Assembly (NCBI GenBank): GCA_004558535.1
Contig: SFCP01000054.1
Span: 1-11,715 of the forward strand
Direction: 5' to 3'
Length of the DNA: 11,715 nt
Origin: Bacteroidales bacterium
Lineage (GTDB): Bacteria; Bacteroidota; Bacteroidia; Bacteroidales; Bacteroidaceae
In this document: in pieces, positions 1 through 7,315 of the stretch
Layout of the letters: each line of letters starts with the position of its first letter
Numbering within the stretch: the first letter of the stretch is position 1
Position numbers and translations under genes: made by a program
Notes under the pieces: generated by a model
What the model saw: the letters and a program-made list of their open reading frames with translations, nothing else
Databases searched by the model: none
Told to the model about the DNA's origin: nothing

Positions 1-1
1 C

Positions 2-181
2 TTGCAGTCTACCGGCAGCATGGACAAGAACGGCTTCACGACCAAGAACATCAAGCGTGTGTGCGTGCGCTTCAGTAGCAGCCCCAACATCCGCTACCAA
101 CTCTCGGTGAGCAATCCCAACGTGCAGTTCAGCCGCATGAGCGAGGCGAACGACGAGGTTGTGGAGGAGGGCGGCGTGTAA
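2..181 (+). CDS. 3' end of an unrecognised protein (partial)
   Basis: The frame is open from the left window edge to a TAA at 179-181 and gives 59 residues ending in EEGGV. Codons are GC-rich at third positions like the neighbouring real genes. The visible part is polar, contains an RVCVRFSSS stretch and an acidic tail, and has no membrane segment. It lacks the terminal aromatic residue usual for an outer-membrane barrel and no sorting motif is visible. I do not recognise the family. It runs toward the minus-strand priA block, and a hairpin at 210-236 lies just after its stop. That it is a real gene end is fairly sure; its function is unknown. Confidence 0.6.
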   Translation: MQSTGSMDKNGFTTKNIKRVCVRFSSSPNIRYQLSVSNPNVQFSRMSEANDEVVEEGGV

Positions 182-209
182 TCCCCCCGCTGAGCCACAG
201 GGCATGATG

Positions 210-236
210 AAGGGCAGGCTATGAGGGCCTGCCCTT
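210..236 (+). terminator. Hairpin after the partial gene, possible bidirectional terminator
   Basis: A perfect 10-bp stem (AAGGGCAGGC at 210-219 with GCCTGCCCTT at 227-236) closes a 7-nt loop. It sits 28 nt after the stop of the plus-strand partial gene and beyond the end of the minus-strand membrane-protein gene, so it is placed between convergent units. There is no real T-tract on either strand, so it is a weak or factor-assisted terminator at best. Confidence 0.5.
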
Positions 237-238
237 GT

Positions 239-703
239 CTATGGGGAGGAGTCGTGGCGGCACGGGTGCTGCCTCTTTTTTTGGGGTACAATCTCGTGAA
301 CGGGCAGTACTTGCGGGGTCCCTGCGCCGCCGGGGGCTACAGCGTGTCGGCGACCTCGGGCGCTGCGACCTTGGCCCGGTGCGCGGTGTCGATGGGGAGG
401 CCCTTCGGGCTGTCGGCCGCGAGGATGCTGTCGGCTGGCAGGGGCCACGGTGTCGATGGCAGCGGCTTTGGGAGCCGGTTCGGGTCCGGTCTCGGCCAGC
501 AGGTTGGGCGCATCGCCGGTGGGTTCGACGGCAAAGGGGTCGGGCAGTGCGCTCTCGGCCGCCTCCTCGGGGAGGGAGGGAGTGTGGAGGGCGTGCCAGG
601 CGGCAGCGGCGATGACGGCCAGCAGGGCGAGTAGGGTGAGTGCGTTCCACAGGCGGCGGTGGCGGATGGGCGGTTGCGGGGGTTGTTGGGGTGATGCAGA
701 CAT
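239..703 (-). CDS. Small single-pass membrane protein, apparent frameshift in last third
   Basis: The ATG at 701-703 opens a 154-residue frame lying 49 nt downstream of priA, probably in the same transcript. Residues 1-17 are Pro-, Gln- and Arg-rich, residues 18-38 form one hydrophobic helix (LTLLALLAVIAAAAW), and the rest is an Ala/Pro/Glu-rich tail. This suggests an inner-membrane protein with a short N-terminal tail. From about residue 91 the reading becomes Arg-, His- and Gly-rich and codon quality drops. A frame displaced by one base from 432 onward reads DSILAADSPKG...EVADTL with GC at most third positions and stops at 337-339. Removing one base at 433/434 would give a 121-residue protein. 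This could be a real mutation or a sequencing error. No family was recognised. Confidence 0.5.
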   Translation of the reverse strand: MSASPQQPPQPPIRHRRLWNALTLLALLAVIAAAAWHALHTPSLPEEAAESALPDPFAVEPTGDAPNLLAETGPEPAPKAAAIDTVAPASRQHPRGRQPEGPPHRHRAPGQGRSARGRRHAVAPGGAGTPQVLPVHEIVPQKKRQHPCRHDSSP

Positions 704-752
704 GGCGGGATGATTTTTTTGGGGGAGGGTGAGGGGACGCCGGTGCGGGCGG

Positions 753-3245
753 TCAGCCCATCGGGTCGACGTCGAAATAGATTTGTGCGCCCTTGCAGCG
801 GCTGTCGGCGCGCAGGATGTCGGCCGCCTGGGTCAGGGTGCGTCGCACACCGGCGGGGGGCAGGGCGGGATTGACCTTGAGCAGGAACTTGCGGATGAAA
901 AGTCGCTGCACACGGCCTACGGCGGGGCGGTCGGGACCGAGCAGGGCAGTGCCGAAGTGGGGGCGCAGCAGGTCGGCAAGCCATTGTGCCGCCGTCAGGC
1001 AGGTGCGTTCGTCGCGGTGCTTGACGTAGATGGCGATGAGGCGCGAGAAGGGCGGGTAGCGGTAGGGTTCGCGCTCGCGAATCTGGGCCTGGTACATGGC
1101 TTCGTAGTCGCCGCGCACCACCTGGTCGATGAGGGGGAGTCCGGCCTGGCGCGTCTGGAGGACCACGAGTCCGCGTCGTCCGCGTCGCCCGGCGCGTCCG
1201 GCCACCTGGGAAAGCATCTGGTAGGCCCGTTCGTAGGCGCGGAAGTCGGGCACGTTGAGCGCCTGGTCCGCATTGAGTATGCCCACGATGCCTACGCGGT
1301 CGAAGTCCAGCCCCTTGGTGACCATCTGTGTGCCGATGAGCAGGTTGGTGGTGCCGCGCTGGAAATCGTCGATGATTTTCTCGTAGGCGGTGCGTGTGCG
1401 GGTCGTGTCGAGGTCCATGCGTGCCGTTCGGGCATCGGCGAAGCAGGCGTGTACGGCGGCCTCCATCTTCTCCGTGCCGTAGCCCACGTCGCGCAGTTCG
1501 GTGTCGGCGCACTGCGGGCATTGTCGCGGCAGGTCGTAGGCGGCGCCACAGTAGTGGCAGACCATCCGCCCCATGCTGCGGTGGAAGGTGAGGGGCACGT
1601 CGCAGGCCGTGCAGCGCGGCGTCCATCCGCAGGTGCGGCAGGTGAGCACCGGCGAGTAGCCCCGGCGGTTGTAGAAGAGGATGGCCTGGCCGCCCTCGGC
1701 GAGGATGCGGCGCACCTCGGTGGTCAGTCGGGGCGAGAAGGGCGTGGGCATCAGCTTCTTGCGTTGCAGTTCCTTGACGTCCTCGACGATGATTTCGGGC
1801 AGTTCCACGTGGCCGAAGCGTTTGTCCATCCTGACGTAGCCGTACTTCCCGCCCTCGTGGGCGTTGTGGTAGGTCTCGACGGCCGGTGTGGCCGTGCCGA
1901 GCAGGACGCGGGCGCCGCAGCGGTGGGCCAGGACGATGGCCGTGTCGCGGGCGTGGTAGCGCGGTGCGGGGTCCTGCTGCTTGTAGCTGGGTTCGTGCTC
2001 CTCGTCGACAATCACCAGGCCCAGGCGCCGGAAAGGCAGGAAGACCGACGAGCGCACGCCGAGGATGAGCGGCAGGGCACGGTCGCCGCATTGCCGCTGC
2101 CACAGTTCTACGCGCTCGGCATCGGGAAATTTGGAGTGGTAGACGCCCATTGCGCTGCCGAAGACACGTCCCAGCCGCTCCGTCAGCTGCGTGGTCAGCG
2201 CGATTTCGGGCACCAGATAGAGCACTTGGCGGCCGGCGGCCAGTTCGCGGCGGATGAGTTCGATGTAGACCTCCGTCTTGCCGCTCGAAGTGACGCCGTG
2301 GAGCAGGCATACGGGGTGCTTGCACCAGGCCTGTTCGACCTCGGTCACGGCGCGCTGCTGGTCCTCGTTGAGCCGGTGGCGCAGGGCGTCGGGCAGGGCC
2401 TCGCGAAACTTCAGCCGGCCGGTGTCGGCGGCAAAGGCCTCGAGCAGCCCCTTGCGCCGCAGGGCAGTCAGGGCCGCTTCGCTATAGCCCGGCAGTGCTG
2501 CCAGTGTGCGCTTCGCCACGGGGCGGGCCGTAGCGAGGAGGGAGGGCGGCGTCTGTTCCGTCAGTTCCGCCTCGGAGAGGTAGAGGCAGAGCACGTCGAG
2601 CTGCTTGGGTGTGCGCCCCAGCGTGCGCAACAGGGCGGGCAGGCTCTCGGCCGCCAGGAGGGCGGGGCCCGGGCGCAGGCGTGTCTCTGTGCGGGGCTTG
2701 TAGGCGCGCGCAAGGCGTTCCTCGACCGTAGCCGCTCCGCATTCCACCAGCCGTCGCAGGCCGCTGAGCAGTCCCGCCGCGCCGCATTCGCTGCGCAGGC
2801 AGTCGATGCTCTTCGCCTCGTCGGCCGACAGGTGGTCCAGCAGGGTCAGGTCGCGCTCGTCCGGTTCGCCGGAGAAGTCGGCATTGCGTCGCACCAGCGT
2901 CTCGCTCTCCATCTTGAGCCCCGAGGGCAGGGCTGCCTTCATCACCTCGCCCGCCGTACACATATAATATTGCGCCATCCACCGCCACAGGTCCAGCTGG
3001 TCCTGCGTCAGGATGGGGGTGCGGTCCACCACCTCGAGCACCGCCTTGACCCGCAGGTCCTCGGCCGGTGCCTGGTCGTGCAAGCGGCAGACGATCGCCG
3101 TGTAGAGCTTGCGCGCACCGAGCGGCACGACCACGCGCATGCCCGGTAGCACCGCCCCGGCCAGGGCCGGCGGCAGCGAATAGGTGAAGGAGCCGGGCAG
3201 GGCCAGCGGCAAGATCACATCGGCAAAGCGTGGGGAGGGGTTCAA
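753..3245 (-). CDS. priA: Primosomal protein N' (PriA), 3'-to-5' DNA helicase for replication restart
   Basis: This 830-residue protein has the full PriA layout. The N-terminal DNA-binding part (ADVILPL near residue 8, then SFTYSLP) is followed by the helicase core. Walker A is GVTSSGKT at 317-324, the DEEH box is at 414-417, and GTATP is at 450-454. Motif V lies around GTQMVTKGLDF (638-648) and motif VI is QVAGRAGR (680-687). Eight cysteines (536, 539, 545, 548, 563, 566, 576, 579) form the two zinc sites inserted between the helicase lobes. By family knowledge PriA recognises stalled forks and D-loops, unwinds the lagging arm and reloads the replicative helicase. The start is a TTG at 3243-3245: no in-frame ATG lies nearby and this start places the conserved N-terminus correctly. 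The length is normal for the family and nothing essential seems missing. Confidence 0.97.
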   Translation of the reverse strand: MNPSPRFADVILPLALPGSFTYSLPPALAGAVLPGMRVVVPLGARKLYTAIVCRLHDQAPAEDLRVKAVLEVVDRTPILTQDQLDLWRWMAQYYMCTAGEVMKAALPSGLKMESETLVRRNADFSGEPDERDLTLLDHLSADEAKSIDCLRSECGAAGLLSGLRRLVECGAATVEERLARAYKPRTETRLRPGPALLAAESLPALLRTLGRTPKQLDVLCLYLSEAELTEQTPPSLLATARPVAKRTLAALPGYSEAALTALRRKGLLEAFAADTGRLKFREALPDALRHRLNEDQQRAVTEVEQAWCKHPVCLLHGVTSSGKTEVYIELIRRELAAGRQVLYLVPEIALTTQLTERLGRVFGSAMGVYHSKFPDAERVELWQRQCGDRALPLILGVRSSVFLPFRRLGLVIVDEEHEPSYKQQDPAPRYHARDTAIVLAHRCGARVLLGTATPAVETYHNAHEGGKYGYVRMDKRFGHVELPEIIVEDVKELQRKKLMPTPFSPRLTTEVRRILAEGGQAILFYNRRGYSPVLTCRTCGWTPRCTACDVPLTFHRSMGRMVCHYCGAAYDLPRQCPQCADTELRDVGYGTEKMEAAVHACFADARTARMDLDTTRTRTAYEKIIDDFQRGTTNLLIGTQMVTKGLDFDRVGIVGILNADQALNVPDFRAYERAYQMLSQVAGRAGRRGRRGLVVLQTRQAGLPLIDQVVRGDYEAMYQAQIREREPYRYPPFSRLIAIYVKHRDERTCLTAAQWLADLLRPHFGTALLGPDRPAVGRVQRLFIRKFLLKVNPALPPAGVRRTLTQAADILRADSRCKGAQIYFDVDPMG

Positions 3246-3319
3246 TCCGGTAGTGCTTTTTGGGGAGTTGGGAATTTGCAGCGCCAGACAGGCGTGGCGG
3301 TGCTTGCAGAGCGGCCCTG

Positions 3320-3327
3320 CAAAGGTA
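3320..3327 (-). promoter_or_regulatory. Candidate priA -7 box (TACCTTTG)
   Basis: Read on the minus strand, 3327-3320 is TACCTTTG, a match to the Bacteroidetes TAnnTTTG element, about 75 nt before the priA start. No TTTG element is found about 19-21 nt upstream; that position falls inside the AATTAGG heptamer array. A small inverted repeat (TTGCAG at 3304-3309 with CTGCAA at 3317-3322) overlaps it. The call rests on the -7 box only. Confidence 0.4.
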
Positions 3328-3337
3328 CGGCTTTTTT

Positions 3338-3370
3338 AATTAGGAATTAGGAATTAGGAATTAGGAATTA
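3338..3370. repeat. AATTAGG heptamer tandem array (4.7 copies)
   Basis: Four perfect AATTAGG units (3338-3344, 3345-3351, 3352-3358, 3359-3365) are followed by a partial AATTA. The array lies just upstream of the candidate priA -7 box, so a change in copy number would shift what lies at the -33 position. Perfect short units like this are prone to slippage. Confidence 0.85.
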
Positions 3371-3389
3371 TGGAGCAGCCGAAATAGAG

Positions 3390-3437
3390 TGGTGACTGCT
3401 TGGGCCGGGGAAGGGCCGTTGCGGTTTGGCGGTGCAA
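3390..3437. repeat. 48-bp direct repeat, left copy
   Basis: This copy matches 3994-4041 at 46 of 48 positions; the differences are C3405 versus T and G3410 versus A. The two GC-rich copies bracket an AT-rich patch of about 556 bp that carries a COG2865-type gene remnant. The arrangement looks like an insertion that duplicated its target, or recombination between copies. Confidence 0.85.
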
Positions 3438-3489
3438 TCAATAGAATCAATAGAATTAATAGAGTCAATAGAATCAATATAATTAATAG
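3436..3489. repeat. 9-bp tandem repeat (AATCAATAG-like, six units)
   Basis: Six consecutive 9-mers follow the consensus AATCAATAG, starting at 3436, 3445, 3454, 3463, 3472 and 3481, with one or two changes in the later units. The array begins right at the end of the left 48-bp repeat, marking the left edge of the AT-rich patch. The 9-bp unit would keep any reading frame, but frame 1 contains stops here. Confidence 0.85.
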
Positions 3490-3564
3490 AATACCAAGAA
3501 GAAACTCAAATTCTCAACGCCAGTGAGAGAGTTTTACAAACATTATTATTAATATTGCACTTGC

Positions 3565-3846
3565 TTGTTGACTCTATACACAAAAGTTACTCTCTTCTCT
3601 GCAATGGAGTTTGGCAATATCCCGATGGAGGATAAGTTGTGGTCATGTTATCTCCATGCTTGCCTAATGTATATACAAGGTGATGCCTTGACAAACAAGT
3701 CGCTGAGAGACAGATTCAATGTGGGTGAAACATCCGCTGGAAGTATATCAAGATTGATAAAGGAGGCTGTATCTCAGGAAAAGATTAAAGCACTTGATCC
3801 TGATACGGCGAAACGATATATGAGGTATATACCTATATGGGCTTAG
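3565..3846 (+). pseudogene. C-terminal fragment of a COG2865 (AlbA_2/AAA_4-type) ATP-binding regulator
   Basis: The frame is open from 3553 to the TAG at 3844-3846. A TTG at 3565 gives 93 residues; an ATG at 3604 gives 80. The C-terminal 75 residues resemble the winged-helix end of Bacteroidales COG2865 proteins. The pattern is a CYLHACLMY helix, then LTNKSLRDRF, then an SRLIKEA recognition helix, ending in DPDTAKRYMRYIPIWA. Full-length members are several times longer, with an AlbA_2 (Schlafen-like) nucleotide-binding domain at the N-terminus. Nothing of that domain is seen upstream, where a stop lies at 3550-3552 and a 9-bp repeat before it. Base composition is far more AT-rich than priA or the hexosaminidase, which suggests transfer. 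It is probably a relic; a stand-alone DNA-binding protein is possible. The family call is from memory of its conserved C-terminus. Confidence 0.55.
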
Positions 3847-3958
3847 TTTAATTTGCCGGTCATTTGCTGAGATGTGCCAAAGATGGAACTATATTTCGCT
3901 AATATGTTGATAGTCAAATGTAATTACAAGCAAGTTTAATTTGCTGGTAATTTGCTAA
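3845..3958. repeat. Pair of 26-nt imperfect direct repeats after the regulator fragment
   Basis: A 26-nt element starting AGTTTAATTTGC at 3845-3870 recurs at 3933-3958 with three changes. The first copy overlaps the stop codon of the COG2865-type fragment. Inside each copy an 11-nt unit (AATTTGCYGGT) is itself nearly repeated. Confidence 0.7.
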
Positions 3959-3993
3959 AGAAGAAAATAAACATAGATATTTCACCATAGAAA

Positions 3994-4041
3994 TGGTGAC
4001 TGCTTGGGTCGGGAAAGGGCCGTTGCGGTTTGGCGGTGCAA
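3994..4041. repeat. 48-bp direct repeat, right copy
   Basis: This is the partner of 3390-3437 (46 of 48 identical). It ends 22 bp before the -33 element of the hexosaminidase promoter, so it may be the original upstream flank of that promoter, with the left copy as the duplicate. Confidence 0.85.
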
Positions 4042-4063
4042 AATCGTAAAACTGCGTTTTCCA

Positions 4064-4095
4064 TTTTGTACTTCAATCGCCTTGCACTATCTTTG
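4064..4095 (+). promoter_or_regulatory. Bacteroidetes-type promoter for the GH20 gene
   Basis: TTTTG at 4064-4068 is followed after 19 nt by TATCTTTG at 4088-4095, a full match to the TTTG/TAnnTTTG pattern of the Bacteroidetes primary sigma factor. Transcription should start near 4102, leaving a leader of about 38 nt that is AT-rich, as is usual where Shine-Dalgarno sites are weak. Confidence 0.75.
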
Positions 4096-4139
4096 CATTT
4101 GCAAAAACAAAAAATACACCTTATATAATATTAAATACT

Positions 4140-5786
4140 ATGAAAATCAGAAAATGGTTGCTGCCGCTGGCACTTGTGTGCTGCTGCCTGGGTGGCAGGG
4201 CGGCGGCGCTGTCGCTCATTCCCCTGCCAGCCTCGGTGCAGAGCGGCGAAGGCTCGTTCCGCTTCGCCGGAAAAGTGAAAGTATATGCCGATGCCTATCC
4301 CGGCGACAGCATCCGGATGGTGCTGCAACGCTTCACGGCGGAATTTACAGCCTCGACGGGCGTGAAGTTTCGCACGGCCAAAGCCGGCGCCGCCCAGATG
4401 ACACTGCGCCTCAATACAGCCCTGGCGCCCGAAGCCTATGACCTGCGCGTGACGTCGCAGAAGATTGAAATCGAAGCGGCGCGGCCGGCGGGCTTCTTCT
4501 ATGCCCTACAGACGCTGAAGCAGCTGCTGCCACATCGCGCCGTGATGGCCGGCACCAAGGGGCCGCAGGACGTGGCATGGTGCGTGCCGGCAGTGACCGT
4601 CAAGGACCACCCACGCTTCGCCTGGCGCGGATTTATGCTCGACGAGGGACGGCATTTCTATGGCAAGGAGGAAATCAAAAAGATCCTCGACGTGATGGCG
4701 GCCTACAAGCTGAACCGCTTCCATTGGCATCTGACCGAGGACCAGGGATGGCGACTCGAAATCAAAAAGTACCCGCGCCTGACGGAGGTGGGCGCCTGGC
4801 GCAACAGCAAAGTGCTCGGTTGGGGCGACGTGAAGCCCGACGGACAGCGCTACGGCGGATTCTATACGCAGGAGGACGCCCGCGAAATCGTACGCTACGC
4901 CCGCGAACGCTTCATCGAGATTGTGCCGGAAGTCGACATCCCCGGCCATTCCCAGGCAGCCGTGGCCGCGTACCCCGAATTCCTGAGCTGTGACCCGCAA
5001 GTGCCGCACGAGGTGTGGCTGTGGCAGGGCGTGTCGACCGATGTCATCAACGTGGCCGACCCGCGCGCGGTGCAGTTTGCCAAGGACGTCATCGATGAAC
5101 TGACGGACGTATTCCCCTTCGGCTACATCCACCTGGGCGGCGACGAATGCCCCACGGCGAAGTGGGAGGCAAACGAGGCGTGCCGCGCACAGCTTGCCGC
5201 CATCGGATCGGAGCGCTACCGCGACCTGCAAATCAACTTCTACCGCCAGCTGCAGGAGCACATCGCGCAGCAGCCGGCCGAACGCCGTCGCCAACTCATC
5301 TTCTGGAACGAAGTGCTGCACGGCAACACGGCACCGCTCGGCACCGACATCACCATCATGGCCTGGGTGGGCGCTGACGGCGCAGCCCGCGACGCCGCTT
5401 CGCGCGGCATGCGCACCATCCTGTCGCCGCAGATTCCCTACTACATCAACCGCCGGCAGAGCAACCTCCCCACCGAACCGATGTCGCAGGGCAGCGGTAC
5501 CGAGACGGTCGAGGCTGTCTACAACTATGTGCCGATGAATGGCATCGACGAAGCCCTGCAATCCAAATACATGGGCGTGCAGGCAAACTTCTGGACGGAA
5601 TGGGTCGAGGATGCCGCCACCGTGCAATACCTGATGCTGCCCCGTCTGGCCGCCGTGGCCGAAGCGGGATGGACACCACAGGCCCTGCGCCGCTATCCCG
5701 ACTTCGTGGAGCGCCTGCAGGCCGAGGCGGACTACTATCGCCTGCGTGGCGTGAACTATGGCAAGCACGTTTTCACCCAGCCCTGA
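4140..5786 (+). CDS. Secreted beta-N-acetylhexosaminidase, glycoside hydrolase family 20
   Basis: This 548-residue protein is exported. Residues 1-24 form a type I signal peptide (charged MKIRK, a hydrophobic core, likely cleavage after GRAAA). The cysteines in the core do not make a proper lipobox. Residues 25-150 match the N-terminal domain that precedes GH20 barrels, and the (beta/alpha)8 barrel follows. Visible GH20 marks are the substrate-binding Arg in AWRGFMLD (R163), HWHLTEDQGW (195-204), PEVDIPGHS (263-271) and the catalytic pair HLGGDE (D335-E336). Active-site tryptophans are probably in IMAWVG and ANFWTEW. Family knowledge: it removes terminal GlcNAc or GalNAc from host glycans, mucins or chitin oligomers by substrate-assisted catalysis with retention. 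It is likely periplasmic or on the outer surface; no type IX sorting domain follows the barrel. It has its own promoter. Confidence 0.95.
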   Translation: MKIRKWLLPLALVCCCLGGRAAALSLIPLPASVQSGEGSFRFAGKVKVYADAYPGDSIRMVLQRFTAEFTASTGVKFRTAKAGAAQMTLRLNTALAPEAYDLRVTSQKIEIEAARPAGFFYALQTLKQLLPHRAVMAGTKGPQDVAWCVPAVTVKDHPRFAWRGFMLDEGRHFYGKEEIKKILDVMAAYKLNRFHWHLTEDQGWRLEIKKYPRLTEVGAWRNSKVLGWGDVKPDGQRYGGFYTQEDAREIVRYARERFIEIVPEVDIPGHSQAAVAAYPEFLSCDPQVPHEVWLWQGVSTDVINVADPRAVQFAKDVIDELTDVFPFGYIHLGGDECPTAKWEANEACRAQLAAIGSERYRDLQINFYRQLQEHIAQQPAERRRQLIFWNEVLHGNTAPLGTDITIMAWVGADGAARDAASRGMRTILSPQIPYYINRRQSNLPTEPMSQGSGTETVEAVYNYVPMNGIDEALQSKYMGVQANFWTEWVEDAATVQYLMLPRLAAVAEAGWTPQALRRYPDFVERLQAEADYYRLRGVNYGKHVFTQP

Positions 5787-5869
5787 CCTGCCGGCGCGCA
5801 TCAGGCCGACGGCACACACAGCCCAAGACATATGCATACATCATTTTTCATCAATAAATAATTGCTATC

Positions 5870-6655
5870 ATGAAAAAGCAACTCATCTTCTTCTTTCTTG
5901 TGCTTCTCAGTTTAGCAGTACGAGCACAGGACGTGATTATGACGCAGGACGACCGCATCATCAAGGCCTTTAATGTAGAGGTAGCCACAGGCGGCCAGTT
6001 TGTGTATTTTACGCTGAACCAAACAGACACAGCCACCGTGCAGCGTATACCCAAAACGCAGGTGTTTATCATCAAGAAGGCCGACGGCACCCGCATCGAC
6101 CCTAACGCCAAAGACGCTGCCGTTCAGCCATCTGCTGCTACGCCAGACTCTGCCGTGGTGCCGCGCGACCGTTTTCCCGAGGTCGACTTGACCAACTTCC
6201 ACGGTCTGCTCATCAGCAAAGGCAACTGCGTTTATGTGCCTATAAATGGAGCGTATGAAGGCGAACGTGCCGCACAGGCGCACTTGAAACGGCTCTTGGA
6301 ACAAGACGGATTCTGGAAAGTGGTTGACTACCCCGAGCAGGCACACTTTGTGTTCCAGGGAGTACTCACCACCGCAGGCCAAGACCGCTTCTTCTTCGTT
6401 CTCCGCACAAGGAGCAGTTACCAGCAGCAGCAAATCCCCTCAATAAGTATATGGAACTATTCTATCAGTCCTGAAGGTTCAAAAATATTACATGTGCTCC
6501 CCGGTAGCGAAGAAGAGGGACCCAATACCAATGCTGTCAACCGCTTTATGTCGAAATTCTTCACTTCAGTTAAAACGAATATAACCGAAACTGATTTCAG
6601 CAAACCTACGCGTTGGACCAAGTGGACACATCAGCAGGGATTCTACATCCCCTAA
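5870..6655 (+). CDS. Secreted protein of unknown function
   Basis: This 261-residue protein starts at an ATG 83 nt after the hexosaminidase stop and ends before a strong terminator, so it probably shares the hexosaminidase transcript. Residues 1-19 are a clear signal peptide (MKKQLIFFFLVLLSLAV, cleavage after RA before QDV). The mature start, DVIMTQDDRIIKAFNVEV followed by an FVYFTL strand and KTQVFIIKKADGT, resembles the beta-rich start of many Bacteroidetes exported proteins that read DVIxTxDGxxIxAxVxEV. A middle Pro/Ala-rich linker (about 82-104) is followed by an alpha/beta part with GAYEGERAAQAHLKRLLEQDGFWKVV-type helix and a Gln-rich turn (YQQQQ). Its GC content is lower than that of the hexosaminidase. 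I do not know its function. Confidence 0.85.
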   Translation: MKKQLIFFFLVLLSLAVRAQDVIMTQDDRIIKAFNVEVATGGQFVYFTLNQTDTATVQRIPKTQVFIIKKADGTRIDPNAKDAAVQPSAATPDSAVVPRDRFPEVDLTNFHGLLISKGNCVYVPINGAYEGERAAQAHLKRLLEQDGFWKVVDYPEQAHFVFQGVLTTAGQDRFFFVLRTRSSYQQQQIPSISIWNYSISPEGSKILHVLPGSEEEGPNTNAVNRFMSKFFTSVKTNITETDFSKPTRWTKWTHQQGFYIP

Positions 6656-6719
6656 GGTGATACCTAAGTAGACGGTGGCTTGCCTGATTAGCTGTGAACA
6701 TTTGCAGCCACCGACACAA

Positions 6720-6761
6720 GGGGCGGCACTGGTCGTGCGATCGGTGCCGCCCCCCTTTTTT
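6720..6761 (+). terminator. Strong intrinsic terminator
   Basis: A 10-bp GC-rich stem (GGGGCGGCAC at 6720-6729 with GTGCCGCCCC at 6744-6753) closes a 14-nt loop, and six Ts follow at 6756-6761. It lies 65 nt after the secreted-protein gene and ends that unit. Confidence 0.9.
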
Positions 6762-7005
6762 ACATGAAACGATGACGTGTTATCACGTCGCATCGTGTGT
6801 CGCAGCCCTCACAGCAGCGTAACCTCCGCCATCACTCTTTGACTCTTCGTCTCTTTGTATTACGTTCGAAGCAGGATGCAAACATTGATACATAGCACCG
6901 CTTCCAACGAACGGTTGTGTTTCTTGCGTACATACATGGTGTAAAAGTACACATTCTTTTCGCTTGCGCCACGATAAACAATGTGTTGCAATAGTGTCTC
7001 ACGGC

Positions 7006-7064
7006 AAAGATTTGGGGATTTTCCGACATTTCTTGGAAAAAGATTTGGGGATTTTCCGACATTT
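7006..7064. repeat. 33-bp-period tandem repeat (two 26-nt identical cores)
   Basis: The 26-nt core starting AAAGATTTGGGG occurs identically at 7006-7031 and 7039-7064, with 7 nt between. The 33-bp period keeps the frame: the plus strand reads RFGDFPTF twice, and the minus strand reads MSENPQIF twice, each unit beginning with ATG. Confidence 0.9.
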
Positions 7065-7214
7065 ATCTACATTATTGCAGCTGATGGCCGTGAGAGCAAC
7101 CTTCCTGTGCGGTTATTCCCTCGACTTTGCAATGCCTCTGCAGAACGAATGAAAGTTATAGAAAATGCAATAAAAAGGTTGGGAGCAGAAATGTCTAACA
7201 TTTCCTTGCAATAA
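7062..7214 (+). pseudogene. DUF2442-like gene fragment
   Basis: After the tandem repeat the same frame reads IYIIAADGRESNLPVRLFPR followed by LCNASAERMK and stops at 7212-7214. The pattern, two short strands around DGRE, a PV/PL strand, FPRL, then an AS-E-R helix, resembles the small DUF2442 fold, whose members often sit with toxin-like DUF4160 partners. The C-terminal half expected of that family (a GIHWPELDEDIS-like motif) is absent and the sequence instead ends in SNISLQ. The N-terminus is replaced by repeat-coded residues. I judge it a decayed or fused fragment; the family call is tentative. Confidence 0.35.
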
Positions 7215-7315
7215 TTCTATGCCTGTCCGCTAATACTTTTTAGAGCCCAAGAAGCGCTTCATCAGGGGAAATCCTGTGTCGGCTGAAGGACAAGCCTTTT
7301 CAATGAGCATACAAT

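Noticed and set aside
337..2325. 662-codon minus-strand open frame overlapping priA
   Set aside because: Most of it is a shifted reading of priA rich in Arg and Pro. Only its last 31 codons (337-432) look real, as the displaced end of the small membrane protein.
729..3149. 806-codon plus-strand open frame opposite priA
   Set aside because: It is the exact antisense of priA, is low in family-like motifs, and arises because GC-rich third positions of priA remove stops on the other strand.
3338..3489. Heptamer and 9-bp arrays as a possible CRISPR array
   Set aside because: Units are 7 and 9 bp with no spacers, so these are simple tandem repeats.
4140..4212. Lipoprotein signal for the hexosaminidase because of cysteines in its signal peptide
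   Set aside because: The residue before the first Cys is Val and the others are preceded by Cys, not Gly, Ala or Ser; cleavage after GRAAA by the ordinary signal peptidase fits better.
4506..5837. 443-codon minus-strand frame opposite the hexosaminidase
   Set aside because: Antisense shadow of a clear GH20 gene with no own signals or motifs.
6774..6789. GACGTG-TTAT-CACGTC inverted repeat as a second terminator or operator
   Set aside because: No T-tract and no gene nearby that it could control; recorded only as part of the gene-poor stretch.
6832..7062. 76-codon minus-strand frame starting MSENPQIFFQE
   Set aside because: The open frame owes its start to the 33-bp repeat; the remainder is basic and cysteine-rich with no family resemblance or promoter.
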